Source of the DNA: Aeromicrobium chenweiae
GTDB taxonomy: Bacteria; Actinomycetota; Actinomycetes; Propionibacteriales; Nocardioidaceae
Assembly: GCF_003065605.1 (NCBI RefSeq)
Contig: NZ_CP026952.1
Location: 3,286,001-3,350,000 of the forward strand
Direction: 5' to 3'
Length of the DNA: 64,000 nt
Shown here: positions 33,986 to 43,537 of the stretch, one piece after another
Numbering within the stretch: position 1 is the stretch's first letter
Layout: each line of letters opens with the position of its first letter
Notes under the pieces: model-generated
The model's database searches: none
What the model was told of the DNA's origin: nothing
What the model saw: only the letters and a program-made list of their open reading frames with translations
Made by a program: the position numbers and the translations under genes

Positions 33986-35428
33986 ATGGCCACCACGTCT
34001 CCACCCACCACCTACCGGTCGCTGCGAGCGGCCTGGATCCCCCTCGCCGCCCTGTGCCTCGCGTTCTTCGTCGAGATGGTCGACAACACCCTGCTGACGA
34101 TCGCGCTGCCCACGATCGGCCGTGATCTCGGCAGCGGGACGACCGCGCTCCAGTGGGTCACCGGCGCGTACTCGCTGACGTTCGGCGGCCTCCTGCTGAC
34201 GGCGGGCTCGATGGCCGACCGGCTCGGCCGACGACGCGTCCTCCTCGTCGGGCTCGCCGGCTTCGGGCTCATCAGCCTGTGCGTCGTCGCCGTCACGACC
34301 TCCGGAGAGCTCATCGCGCTCCGGGCGACCCTCGGCCTCGCCGCTGCGGCGATGGCCCCCATCACCAACTCGCTGGTGTTCCGGCTGTTCGACGACCAGG
34401 CGCTGCGCATGCGCGCCATGACGCTGATGATCGTCGTCGGCATGTCCGGCTTCATCCTCGGCCCGCTGCTCGGCGGCACCGCGCTGACCCACGTCCGGTG
34501 GGAGTGGCTGCTCATCGTCAACGCGCCGATCGCCCTGATCGCCGCGATCGGCGTACGTCTCGGCGTCCCGGCCGACCGACCCGAGGACCTGACGGACGAG
34601 GCGCTCGACCTGCCGGGCGCGGTGCTGAGCATCGCCACGATCGGCCTGGCCTGCTACTCACTGACCAGCGGCGTCGAGCACGGCTGGCTCTCGGTCCTCA
34701 CCATCGCGGCGGTCCTCGGCGCCCTCGCCGCCGGCATCGCCTTCGTGCGGCACGAGCGCCGCAGCGCAGCACCCATGCTGGACCTCGGGCTGTTCACGAA
34801 CGGGACCGTCCGCGGTGCGGCCATCGCACAGATCGGCACGTCGATCGCGCTGGCCAGCGTGATGTTCGGGCTGATCCTGCACTTCCAGTACGCGTACGGC
34901 TGGAGCCCGATGCGCGCGGGCCTGGCCAACCTGCCGCTCATCGTGACGATGGTCGTCGCGACGCCGGTGTCGGAGTGGCTCGCCCGACGCTTCGGGCACC
35001 GGATCGCCTGCCTGGTGGGTGCCGCCCTCATGGCCGGCGCGCTCGCGGGTCTGGCCTGGGGAGTCGCGCACGGCTACGCCCCGATCGCAGTCGCGATGGT
35101 CGTCATGACGATCGGCCTGCGCACCGTGATGACGATCTGCGCCGTCGCCCTCGTCGAGGCGATGCCGGCCAACCGCACGTCGATCGGCACGGCGCTCAAC
35201 GACACCGCGCAGGAGGTCGGCACCAGTGTCGGCACCGCGGTGGTCGGCACCCTCATCGCGGTGCTGGTGACCTCACAGCTGCCCGCCGGGACGTGGAGCC
35301 ACGCGCTCGTGGACTCGTTCTTCCACGGGGAGCGGATCACGTACGCCGTGCTCGCCGTGGTCGTCGGACTCGTCGCGGCCTGCGGGGCGCTCACGCTGAC
35401 CGACTCGCACAGCACGGACGAGCACTGA
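33986..35428 (+). CDS. MFS transporter, DHA2 (14-helix) drug exporter family
   Basis: 480 residues from the ATG at 33986, preceded by AGGAAGAGG. The DHA2 pattern is clear: motif D1 LCLAFFVEMVDNTLLTIALPTIGRDLG, QWVTGAYSL, motif A GSMADRLGRRRVLLVG, motif C-like VVGMSGFILGPLLGGT, and a total of about 14 membrane helices, ending AVVVGLVAACGALTL. These proteins expel hydrophobic drugs or biocides in exchange for protons. The charged residues Asp and Glu in helix 1 (VEMVD) are present. Regulation by the divergent TetR protein through the three tandem operators is likely. It converges on cobF with a 10-nt gap. Confidence 0.9.
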   Translation: MATTSPPTTYRSLRAAWIPLAALCLAFFVEMVDNTLLTIALPTIGRDLGSGTTALQWVTGAYSLTFGGLLLTAGSMADRLGRRRVLLVGLAGFGLISLCVVAVTTSGELIALRATLGLAAAAMAPITNSLVFRLFDDQALRMRAMTLMIVVGMSGFILGPLLGGTALTHVRWEWLLIVNAPIALIAAIGVRLGVPADRPEDLTDEALDLPGAVLSIATIGLACYSLTSGVEHGWLSVLTIAAVLGALAAGIAFVRHERRSAAPMLDLGLFTNGTVRGAAIAQIGTSIALASVMFGLILHFQYAYGWSPMRAGLANLPLIVTMVVATPVSEWLARRFGHRIACLVGAALMAGALAGLAWGVAHGYAPIAVAMVVMTIGLRTVMTICAVALVEAMPANRTSIGTALNDTAQEVGTSVGTAVVGTLIAVLVTSQLPAGTWSHALVDSFFHGERITYAVLAVVVGLVAACGALTLTDSHSTDEH

Positions 35429-35438
35429 TCGCGTGGGG

Positions 35439-36203
35439 TCAGGCGAGGCGCAGGAGGTAGACGTCCATGACCCACCCCGCGGAGGACCTGGCGTCGTCGC
35501 GGGCGCCCTGGATCGTCGGCAGGACGTCCGCGACGCGGCCGGCGACCAGCGACTCGTCCGGCGTGCCGAGATTGGCGCCCCACCAGATCAGCCAGTCCTC
35601 GCCCCGCGACGCGAGCACCGAGCCCAGCTCGTCCAGCCCGGCGTTGAGCATCACCAGGACGTTGTCCGCCCCCGAGTCGATCGCCTCCCGCAGACGCCGT
35701 CCGGTGGTGACGACGATCGGCTGGCCGATCTCGTGCAGCACGATCCGGTGCCGCGCGGCCAGCATCTGCAGGCTGGAGATGCCCGGGACGACGTCCCAGC
35801 CCGCGTCGACCGTCCCGCGAGCGAGCACCTTCTGCACGATGCGGATGGTCGAGTCGTAGAACGCCGGATCACCCCACACCAGGAAACCCGCATCACCCTC
35901 GCGCTCCAGCAGGACCTCCTCGTACGCCGAGGCGCGCGCGTCGTGCCAGTCGACGACCGCTCGGTCGTAGTCGCGCGGCGCGCGGTCGCGCTCCGGGTCG
36001 CGCACCGCGACGACCGGGGGCACGACGTCGAGATGCCGGGCGAGCAGCGCCTCCCGTGCCGCGAGCAACGGGTCGTCGTCGCCCTTGTCCGCGGTGATGA
36101 AGTAGTCGACCGACCGCAGCGCCTCGACCGCCTCCACGGTGACCTGGTCCGGGTGCCCGGCGCCGATGCCGATGACCCGGATCCGCCGCCTGCCGTCGCT
36201 CAC
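35439..36203 (-). CDS. cobF: Precorrin-6A synthase (deacetylating) CobF
   Basis: 254 residues from the GTG at 36203, which overlaps the cobN stop (GTGA). SAM-dependent tetrapyrrole methylase fold: IRVIGIGAGHPDQVTVEAVEALRSVDYFI at the N-terminus, GFLVWGDPAFYDSTIRIV (the conserved GDP/YD segment), and DVVPGISSLQMLAARHRI. CobF methylates C-1 of precorrin-5 and releases acetate, and is specific to the aerobic pathway. It is downstream of cobN in one unit under the cobN riboswitch. Confidence 0.9.
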   Translation of the reverse strand: MSDGRRRIRVIGIGAGHPDQVTVEAVEALRSVDYFITADKGDDDPLLAAREALLARHLDVVPPVVAVRDPERDRAPRDYDRAVVDWHDARASAYEEVLLEREGDAGFLVWGDPAFYDSTIRIVQKVLARGTVDAGWDVVPGISSLQMLAARHRIVLHEIGQPIVVTTGRRLREAIDSGADNVLVMLNAGLDELGSVLASRGEDWLIWWGANLGTPDESLVAGRVADVLPTIQGARDDARSSAGWVMDVYLLRLA

Positions 36204-39200
36204 GGGGCCTGGTCCTCCAGGTCGCCCTCGACGTCGAGGTAGACCTGCTGCATCCTCGCCAGCAGGTCCGGGTCGGGATCGGCCCACAGGTCGCGCTCCG
36301 CGGCCTCGTTGAGCCGCTCGATGATCCCGCGCAGCGCCCAGGGGTTGGACGTCTTCATGAACGCCTGGTTGACCTCGTCCAGCACGTACTCCTGGGCGAG
36401 GGTCTCGTACATCCAGTCGTGGACGACGCCGGTCGTGGCGTCGAAGCCGAACAGGTAGTCGACCGTCGCGGCCAGCTCGAACGCCCCCTTGTAGCCGTGG
36501 CGCTGCATCGCCCCGATCCACCGGGGGTTCACGACGCGGGCACGGAACACCCGCGTCGTCTCCTCCTGCAGCGTGCGGGTGCGGACCGCGTCCGGGGTCG
36601 TGGAGTCGCCGACGTACGCCTTGGGGTCCTGCCCGCTCAGCGCCCGGACCGTCGCCACCATCCCGCCGTGGTACTGGAAGTAGTCGTCGGAGTCGGCGAT
36701 GTCGTGCTCGCGCGTGTCGATGTTCTTGGCGGCGACCGCGATGCGCCGGTAGCTGGCGCGCATGTCGTCCGCCGCCGGCGCACCGTCGAGGTCCCGGCCG
36801 TACGCGAACCCGCCCCACGCGGTGTAGACCTCCGCCAGGTCGTTGTCGTCGCGCCAGTTGCCGGCCTCGATGACCTGCAGGATGCCTGCGCCGTACGACC
36901 CGGGCTTCGAGCCGAAGATGCGCGTCGTGGAGCGGCGGACGTCACCGTGCTCGGCCAGGTCGCTGCGGGCGTGGGCGCGGACGTAGTTCTGCTCGTCCGG
37001 CTCGTCGAGGCCGGCCACCTCGCAGATCGCGTCGTCGAGGATCGCGATGACGTGCGGGAACGCGTCGCGGAAGAACCCGGAGATGCGGACCGTGACGTCG
37101 ATGCGCGGGCGGCCCAGCTCGGCCAGCGGCACGACCCGCAGCCCGTTGACCCGGCGGGAGGCCTCGTCCCACCGCGGCTCGACGCCGATCAGCGCGAGGA
37201 CCTCCGCGATGTCGTCGCCGGACGTCCGCATGGCCGACGTGCCCCACACCGAGAGCCCCACCGAGCGCGGGTACGTCCCGGTGTCGGCGAGGTGCCGCTC
37301 GATCAGCGAGTCGGCCATCGCCTGCCCGGTCTCCCACGCGAGGCGCGACGGGACGGCCTTCGGGTCGACGGTGTAGAAGTTGCGGCCCGTCGGCAGGACG
37401 TTGACCAGCCCCCGCAGCGGCGACCCGGACGGGCCCGCGGGGATGAACCCCCCGTCGAGGGCGTGCAGCACGGCGTCCAGCTCGTCGGACGTCCTCGCCA
37501 GGCGCGGCACGACCTCCTGCGCCGCGAACTGCAGGATGCGGACGACGTCGGGATCGTCGTGCAGCGTCTCGGCCGCGGACGGCGACCACTTCGCGTCCTC
37601 CATGGCCTGCACGAGCGCCTTCGCCTGCGTCTCGATCGCGTCGACGTCCCGCGTGGACGCGATCGCTGCGCCTGCCGGGTCCTTGAGGCCCAGGGCTGCG
37701 CGCAGCCCGGGAAGCGACCCGGCGTCCCCGCCCCAGATCTGGGTCGCGCGCAGGATCGCCAGGACGAGGTTGACCCGCGCCTCGCCCTCCGGCGCCTGCC
37801 CGAGCACGTGCAGTCCGTCGCGGATCTGCGCGTCCTTGACCTCGCACAGCCAGCCGTCGACGTGGAGGATGAAGTCGTCGAACTCCTCGTCACCCGGCCG
37901 CTCCTCCAGCCCGAGGTCCTGGTGCATCTGCGCGGCACGCATGTGCGTCCAGATCTGCGCGCGGATCGCCGGCAGCTTGGCCGGGTCCATCGCTGCGATG
38001 TTCGCGTGCTCGTCGAGCAGCTGCTCCAGCTTGGCGATGTCGCCGTACGACTCGGCGCGCGCCATCGGCGGGATGAGGTGGTCCACGATCGTGGCGTGGG
38101 CACGGCGCTTGGCCTGCGCGCCCTCACCAGGGTCGTTGATGAGGAACGGGTAGATCAGCGGCAGGTTGCCGATCGCGGCGTCGGTCGCGCACGCGGCCGA
38201 GAGGGCGGCGTTCTTGCCCGGCAGCCACTCCATCGAGCCGTGCTTGCCCAGGTGCACGACCGCGTGGGCGCCGAAACCGCCGCGCTCCGGAGCATTCTCG
38301 AGCCAGCGGTACGCCGCGAGGTAGTGGTGCGACGGCGCCATGTCGGGATCGTGGTAGATCGCGACCGGGTTCTCGCCGAAGCCGCGCGGCGGCTGGATCA
38401 GGATGACCAGGTTGCCCGCGGTGATGGTCGCGAGCACGATCTCGTGCTCGCCGGTGACGAACAGCTCGCCGGGCGCAGCGCCCCACGTCGCGGTCATCGC
38501 CGCCTGCAGGTCCGGGTGGAAGTCCGCGAACCACTCGGCGTACCGGGCGGCGGGGATGCGGACGTGGCTCGTGCTGAGCTGGGCGCTCGTCAGCCACTCC
38601 TCGTCCTGGCCGCCGGCAGCGATCAGGGCGTGGATCAGCGCGTCGCCCGCCTCGGTGTCGTCCTCGAGGTCCAGGCCCGGGACGTCGCCCGGCGCCCCCA
38701 GGTCGTACCCCGCGTCCCGCATGCGCCGCAGCAGCCGGACGGCGGAGACCGGCGTGTCGAGACCCACCGCGTTGCCGACCCGCGAGTGCTTGGTCGGGTA
38801 CGCCGAGAGCATCACCGCGATCTTGCGGTCCTGCGGCGCGATGTGGCGCAGCCGGGCGTGCGCCACGGCGATGCCGGCGACCCGGGCGCTGCGCTCGGGG
38901 TCCGCGACGTAGCGCGGCAGCCCGTCCTCGTCGATCTCCTTGAACGAGAACGGCGCCGTGATGATGCGGCCGTCGAACTCCGGGATCGCGATCTGGTTGG
39001 CCGAGTCCAGCGGCGTGACGCCGTCGTCCGAGACCTCCCACTCCTCGCGGCTCGACGTCAGGCACAGCCCCTGGAGGATCGGGATGTCGAGGGCCTTCAT
39101 GCGCTCGACGTCCCACGACTCGTCGTCACCGCCGGCGCTCACGGTGCCGGGCCTGGTGCCACCGGCCGCGAGCACCGTGACGACCAGGGCGTCCAGCCCG

Positions 39201-39819
39201 GCCAGCTCGGCGAACAAGGCGTCGGGGGCCGCCCGCAGCGAGGAGCTGAAGACCGGCACGCCGACGGCCTTGCCCGTCGCGTCGATCGCATCGGCCAGCG
39301 AGTGCGCGAAGCCGCTGTTGCCGGACGCCTCGTGGGCGCGGTAGTACAGCACCCCGATCCTGGGCCTGGCACCGTCCTCCGACGCGTGGGGCCGCGCCGC
39401 CACCCCCCAGTCCGGCAGCACGGCGGGCGGGTCGAACCCCTCGCCGGTCAGCAAGAGGGTGTCGGAGAGGAACGCGTGCAGCTGCGCGAGATTGGCCGGA
39501 CCCCCTCGGCGAGGTACACGTGGGCGTCCGCCGCGATGCCGATCGGCACCGTCGACTGCTCCATGAGCTCCGCGTTGGGGGTCCGCTCACCGCCGAGCAC
39601 CACGATCGGCTTGCCGAGGTCGCGGATGCGCCAGAATCCGGGGCACAGGTCCTGCGGTGACCCGAGGATGCGTGCGACGACCAGGTCCGCGGACTCGATC
39701 GCGGCCGCCATCGCGGTGTGACCCGGCCTGGCGGGGTTCGCGTACGTGTAGTCCGCGCCCGACGCCCTGGCGGACAACAGGTCGGTGTCGGACGTGGACA
39801 GCAGCGCAATGCGCGTCAT
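36200..39819 (-). pseudogene. cobN: cobN, cobaltochelatase large subunit, interrupted by a frameshift
   Basis: The intact protein would be about 1206 residues. The first 108 codons (from ATG 39819, after GAGGAGG) are in one frame, from MTRIALLSTSDTDLLSARASG to HVYLAEG; the rest, beginning NLAQLHAFLSDTLLLTGEG, is in another and runs to the stop at 36200. The break is at a run of five C (39501-39505, five G on the coding strand); six would restore GG-P-A-N-L in frame. The long part has the CobN features EHEIVL, VHLGKHGSMEWLPGKN, MRTSGDDIAEVL and FGSKPGSYGAGI. CobN inserts cobalt into hydrogenobyrinic acid diamide with ATP and a ChlI/D-like partner (52794-54824 here). The change may be a sequencing error in a homopolymer. 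Confidence 0.85.
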
Positions 39820-39860
39820 GTTCCTCCTCGGGGTTCTCGCCCCGTTGGGTTGGACGTCGC

Positions 39861-39975
39861 ACGGTCAGTGTCTGGCTGGGTCGAATCAATTCGACGAAAC
39901 AGTGGCGGAACCGCCCCGGACTCGCACCGGGTTCCTGAGGTCGTGCGACGAGAGGGCACCAGCCTAAGGGGTCGG
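39861..39975 (-). promoter_or_regulatory. Cobalamin riboswitch upstream of cobN
   Basis: On the minus strand GGTGCCC (near 39960) is followed by GGAACCCGGTGCGAGTCC and CCGCCACTGT (B12 box; about 39935-39899), the conserved core of the adenosylcobalamin riboswitch, and by hairpins such as GTCGAATTGATTCGAC. About 50-140 nt of leader separate it from the cobN ATG with GAGGAGG. High cobalamin would shut off cobN-cobF. TAGGCT (39966-39961) could be its -10 box. Confidence 0.85.
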
Positions 39976-40090
39976 CGAGCACCCGGGGCTCGTTCGGCCG
40001 CCGCTCCTGGCCGGAAGAACACCCTGTCCCAGGGGTTGCGCACCCCTCACGGCGACGCAACCATGGGGCGAACGACCCAGGGAGCTCCCC

Positions 40091-41464
40091 ATGACGGACC
40101 AGGCCCGGACGACCCCAGCGGAACCCCCCTCGGACCTTGAGCGCTCGATCACGGGTCGTCTGCTCTTCTTCTACGTCCTGGGCGACGTCCTCGGCTCGGG
40201 GATCTACGCCCTCATCGGCGTCATGGCGTTCACGGTCGGCGGGGCGTTCTGGATCTCGTTCGCCGTCGGCGTCACGATCGCGCTGCTGACGGGCTTCGCG
40301 TACGCCGAGCTGATCACGAAGTATCCGCAGGCGGCCGGGGCGGCCCTCTACGCGCACAAGGCGTTCGGCAACCGCGCCCTGACGTTCCTCGTGGCGTTCT
40401 GCCTGCTGGCCGCCACGATCGCGGCGGCCGGCACGCTGGCGCGGGTCTTCGGCGGCATCTACTTCAAGGAGTTCGTCGACGGCATCCCCGTGGCCGTCGT
40501 CGCGATCACGTTCATCGCGGTGCTGTCGCTGCTGAACTTCCGCGGCATCACGGAGTCGGTGTGGGCCAACATGGTCATGACCCTGATCGAGACGACCGGA
40601 CTGCTGATCATCCTGGTCATCGGCGGGACCGTCCTGGCCGAGGGCGATGCGGACTTCTCGACGCCGTTCGAGCTCAACGGCGGCAATCCCGCGCTCGTCG
40701 TGCTCAGCGGTGTCGCCCTCGCCTTCTTCGCGATGACCGGGTTCGAGAACGCGGCGAACATCGCCGAGGAGACCCGCGAGCCGAGCAAGGTCTTCCCCAA
40801 GGCCCTCCTCGGCGGCATGGCCCTCGCCGGGGTGCTCTACATCCTCATCGCGTTCATCGCCGCGATGGTGACGCCGCTCGGCGACCTCACCGCCGACGAG
40901 GGCGAGAGCGGCAGCCTCCTGACCGTGGTGCAGGCCGGCCCGGTCGCGATCCCCGAGCTGGTGTTCTCGGCGATCGCCCTGGTGGCGGTCACCAACACCA
41001 CACTGGTCTCGCTGGTCGCCCAGTCACGCATCATGTACGGGATGGCGCGCCAGGGCGTGCTGCCGCGCGTCTTCGCTCGTACGCACTCAAGCCGCCACAC
41101 CCCGTGGGTCGCGATCCTCTTCACCTCCGCGCTGGTGTGCCTGCTGCTCGTGACCGCCGACGTCGACCGCCTCGCGACCGTCACGGTGCTGTTCCTGATC
41201 GTCGTCTACGGGATGGTCTGCGTCTCCGCCCTGAAGCTGCGCGGCTCCCCCCTCGACCACGACCACTACACCGCCCCGACCGTCCTGCTCTGGATCGGAG
41301 CTGTCGCCAACGCCGGGATCCTCGTGTACACCGTGGTCGACGATCCGGGATCGCTCGTCTGGTGCGGCGGCATCCTCGCGGTGGGAGTCGTCCTGTACTT
41401 CGTCAACAACGCCGTGATGAAGCGATCGGCCCCCCACGTCGACGAACCCGTGTCCCCCACCTGA
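40091..41464 (+). CDS. APC family amino acid permease
   Basis: 457 residues, GGGAG before the ATG. About 12 membrane helices in the amino acid-polyamine-organocation pattern: helix 1 with LGDVLGSGIYALIG (the unwound GSG substrate site), the helix 2-3 segment FAYAELITKYPQAAGAALYAHKAFG, helix 6 AFFAMTGFENAANIAEETREPSKVFPKALLGG, and ARQGVLPRVFARTHSSRHTPW after helix 8. It imports an amino acid or amine using an ion gradient; the substrate is not evident. It begins 270 nt from the divergent cobN and is followed 28 nt later by a universal stress protein gene, a common pairing. Confidence 0.9.
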   Translation: MTDQARTTPAEPPSDLERSITGRLLFFYVLGDVLGSGIYALIGVMAFTVGGAFWISFAVGVTIALLTGFAYAELITKYPQAAGAALYAHKAFGNRALTFLVAFCLLAATIAAAGTLARVFGGIYFKEFVDGIPVAVVAITFIAVLSLLNFRGITESVWANMVMTLIETTGLLIILVIGGTVLAEGDADFSTPFELNGGNPALVVLSGVALAFFAMTGFENAANIAEETREPSKVFPKALLGGMALAGVLYILIAFIAAMVTPLGDLTADEGESGSLLTVVQAGPVAIPELVFSAIALVAVTNTTLVSLVAQSRIMYGMARQGVLPRVFARTHSSRHTPWVAILFTSALVCLLLVTADVDRLATVTVLFLIVVYGMVCVSALKLRGSPLDHDHYTAPTVLLWIGAVANAGILVYTVVDDPGSLVWCGGILAVGVVLYFVNNAVMKRSAPHVDEPVSPT

Positions 41465-41492
41465 GCGTCCACCGCCCGACCAAGGAGAGTCC

Positions 41493-41963
41493 ATGCACGT
41501 CATCATCGCCACCGACGGTTCCCAGCAGTCAGTGCGCGCCGCGCGCTACCTGCGCAGCTTCGCCGACCCCGACGCGATCACGTCCATCGGCGTCATCGCC
41601 GTGCTCAGCCCCCTCGCCGCCGTGCCCTTCGCCGGCGAGGCGACGAAGGGCTACGACGACGCCGAGATGTCCTTCCGCGACGCCGCGAAGCAGGCCACCA
41701 AGGACGCCGCCGCGATCCTGGAGGGGTGGGGACCCAGGATCACGACCCACGTCCGCAGCGGCAACGCCGCCACCGAGATCGTCCGTGCCGCGAAGGCGAA
41801 GGACGCCGGGCTCATCGTCATCGCGAGCCAGAGCAGCCGCGCCGAGGCCGTCCTGATGGGCTCGGTCGCGCACAAGGTCCTCAACAACGCGACCTGCCCC
41901 GTGCTGGTGGTCCGTCCGGGGGCCAAGACCAAGAAGCCGGCCAAGGCCGCCAAGCACAAGTGA
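41493..41963 (+). CDS. Universal stress protein, UspA family
   Basis: 156 residues with AAGGAG before the ATG. Rossmann-like UspA fold: MHVIIATDGSQQSVRAARYLRSF at the start (catalytic-site Asp in TDGS), VRSGNAATEIVRAAKAKDAGLIVIASQ in the middle, and the ATP-binding loop MGSVAHKVLNNATCPVLVV near the end, then a Lys-rich tail (KTKKPAKAAKHK). It probably binds ATP and modulates stress responses or the permease upstream, with which it seems co-transcribed. It ends 36 nt before the cobG-like gene, which has its own promoter. Confidence 0.9.
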   Translation: MHVIIATDGSQQSVRAARYLRSFADPDAITSIGVIAVLSPLAAVPFAGEATKGYDDAEMSFRDAAKQATKDAAAILEGWGPRITTHVRSGNAATEIVRAAKAKDAGLIVIASQSSRAEAVLMGSVAHKVLNNATCPVLVVRPGAKTKKPAKAAKHK

Positions 41964-41999
41964 GGCGCGCTGCTGCGCAGACGTCCGTACGATGACCCG

Positions 42000-42875
42000 G
42001 TGAGCCGCACGTACACCGACCGCTGCCCCGGCGTGCTGCGCCCGTGGATCGCCGACGACGGCGCGATCGTGCGCCTGCGGCTGGTCGGCGGGATGCTGCC
42101 GGCGAGGTCGCTGCCGGCCCTGGTGGACATCGCGGAGAAGCACGCCGACGGCTCGGTGCTGCTGACCAAGCGCACCAACCTGCAGCTGCGGGGCATCGCC
42201 CACGAGGACGGCTGCGTGTCCCCCGAGCTGGTCGACGCGCTCACGGACGCGGGCTTCCTGCCCTCTCCCAGCCACGAGCTGGTGCGCAACATCATGGTCT
42301 CGCCGCTCACCGGACGCGTCGGCGGCCAGGCCGATCTGCGGGGGCTCGCGACCGACCTCGACCGCCGCATCTGCGCCGAGCCGGAGCTGGCGCGCCTCGC
42401 CGGACGGTTCCTGTTTGTCCTGGACGACGGGCGCGGCGACATCGGCGCCCGCTCCCTCGACCTCGGCGTCACGGCGGTCGACCCCGCGCACGTCCAGCTG
42501 CGGGTCGGCACCCACCACTGGGGCGAGGTGGTCGCGATCGACGAGGCGGCAGAGGCGCTCGTGGCCTACGCGATGCGCTTCCTCGACGGGGCCGGAACCG
42601 GCGACACCGCCCTGTGGCACGTCGACGAGCTGCCCCGAGGAGGGGCCGAGCTCCTCGGCCAGCACCACGCGCGCGACGTCCGCACCCAGGTCACGGCGCT
42701 CCCGCTGCCGTACGGCATCATCGCCCAGGGCGGCCACCTGGAAACCGAGCACGTGACCGTGCCCGACGGCCGGCTGAGGCGGGACCTCGTCGAGGCCGTC
42801 ACCGGCCACTGGGCCGAGGAGGTCATCGTGACGCCATGGCGCAGCATCCTGCTCCCCGACCTGGACATCGAATGA
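42000..42875 (+). CDS. cobG: Precorrin-3B synthase-like protein (CobG), short form
   Basis: 291 residues. The first 70 residues are a nitrite/sulfite reductase ferredoxin-like half domain (GMLPARSLPALVDIAEKHADGSVLLTKRTNLQLRGI) and the middle part (SPSHELVRNIMVSPLTGRVGG, RFLFVLDDGRGDIGA) fits CobG. CobG hydroxylates precorrin-3A at C-20 with O2 using a 4Fe-4S centre. Only three Cys (about positions 9, 75 and 123) are present and no TGCPxxC motif, so cluster binding is doubtful and the protein is shorter than usual. Position before cobH and cobIJ supports the assignment. The GTG start lies 6 nt after TACGAT (41988-41993), so the operon mRNA is probably leaderless; no riboswitch is seen here. 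Confidence 0.75.
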   Translation: MSRTYTDRCPGVLRPWIADDGAIVRLRLVGGMLPARSLPALVDIAEKHADGSVLLTKRTNLQLRGIAHEDGCVSPELVDALTDAGFLPSPSHELVRNIMVSPLTGRVGGQADLRGLATDLDRRICAEPELARLAGRFLFVLDDGRGDIGARSLDLGVTAVDPAHVQLRVGTHHWGEVVAIDEAAEALVAYAMRFLDGAGTGDTALWHVDELPRGGAELLGQHHARDVRTQVTALPLPYGIIAQGGHLETEHVTVPDGRLRRDLVEAVTGHWAEEVIVTPWRSILLPDLDIE

Positions 42876-43537
42876 GACTCAACCGCCCGTCCCGCCACTT
42901 CGACTACGTCGACGACGGGGCGGCGATCTACGTCGACTCGTTCGCGACGATCCGGGCCGAGTCCGACCTGTCCCACCTGCCGGCGGACGCGGAGAAGATC
43001 GCGGTCCGCATGGTCCACGCGTGCGGACAGACCGACCTCACCGACGACCTCGTGGTGCACGAGCGCCTCGTGACGGCCGCCCGCGGCGCACTGCAGGCCG
43101 GGGCGCCCATCCTGACCGACGCCACCATGGTCGCGTCCGGCGTGACGCGGGCCCGTCTGCCGAAGGACAACGACGTGCTCTGCCTGCTGCGGGACGAGCG
43201 CGTGCCCGGCCTCGCCGCCGCGTGGGGCACGACCCGCTCCGCGGCGGCGGTGTCGCTGTGGGAGGACCGGCTCGAGGGCGCCGTCGTGGCATTCGGCAAC
43301 GCCCCCACGGCGCTGTTCCACCTCCTGGAGATGCTGCTCGACGGCGCACCGCGTCCCGCCGCGATCATCGGGACCCCGGTCGGGTTCATCGGCGCCGCCG
43401 AGTCCAAGGACGCCCTGGCCGGGCTCGCCGAGCTGCGTGCCGATCTCGACATCCCGTTCCTGACCGTCCGCGGCCGGCGCGGCGGGTCGGCGATGGCCGC
43501 GTCGGCGATCAACGCGCTGGCCCAGGAGAAGGAGTGA
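42872..43537 (+). CDS. cobH: Precorrin-8X methylmutase CobH
   Basis: 221 residues; ATGA overlap with the cobG-like gene. CobH/CbiC features: IYVDSFATIRAES, the catalytic His in VRMVHACGQTDLTDDLVVHE, TDATMVASGVTRARLP, AVVAFGNAPTALFHLLEML and IIGTPVGFIGAAESKDAL. It moves the methyl group from C-11 to C-12 of precorrin-8X to give hydrogenobyrinic acid. Length and motifs are complete. GTGA overlap with cobIJ downstream makes a tight three-gene operon (cobG-like, cobH, cobIJ). Confidence 0.93.
   Translation: MRLNRPSRHFDYVDDGAAIYVDSFATIRAESDLSHLPADAEKIAVRMVHACGQTDLTDDLVVHERLVTAARGALQAGAPILTDATMVASGVTRARLPKDNDVLCLLRDERVPGLAAAWGTTRSAAAVSLWEDRLEGAVVAFGNAPTALFHLLEMLLDGAPRPAAIIGTPVGFIGAAESKDALAGLAELRADLDIPFLTVRGRRGGSAMAASAINALAQEKE

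Noticed and set aside
39501..39505. Programmed frameshifting in cobN
   Set aside because: There is only a five-base run without a heptameric slippery pattern or a clear downstream stimulatory structure; a simple indel or sequencing error is more likely.
36419..39721. A plus-strand open frame of about 1100 codons opposite cobN
   Set aside because: It is antisense to a clear CobN coding sequence, its product is Arg/Val/Asp-rich low-complexity of the type produced by high-GC third-position bias, and it has no recognisable motif.
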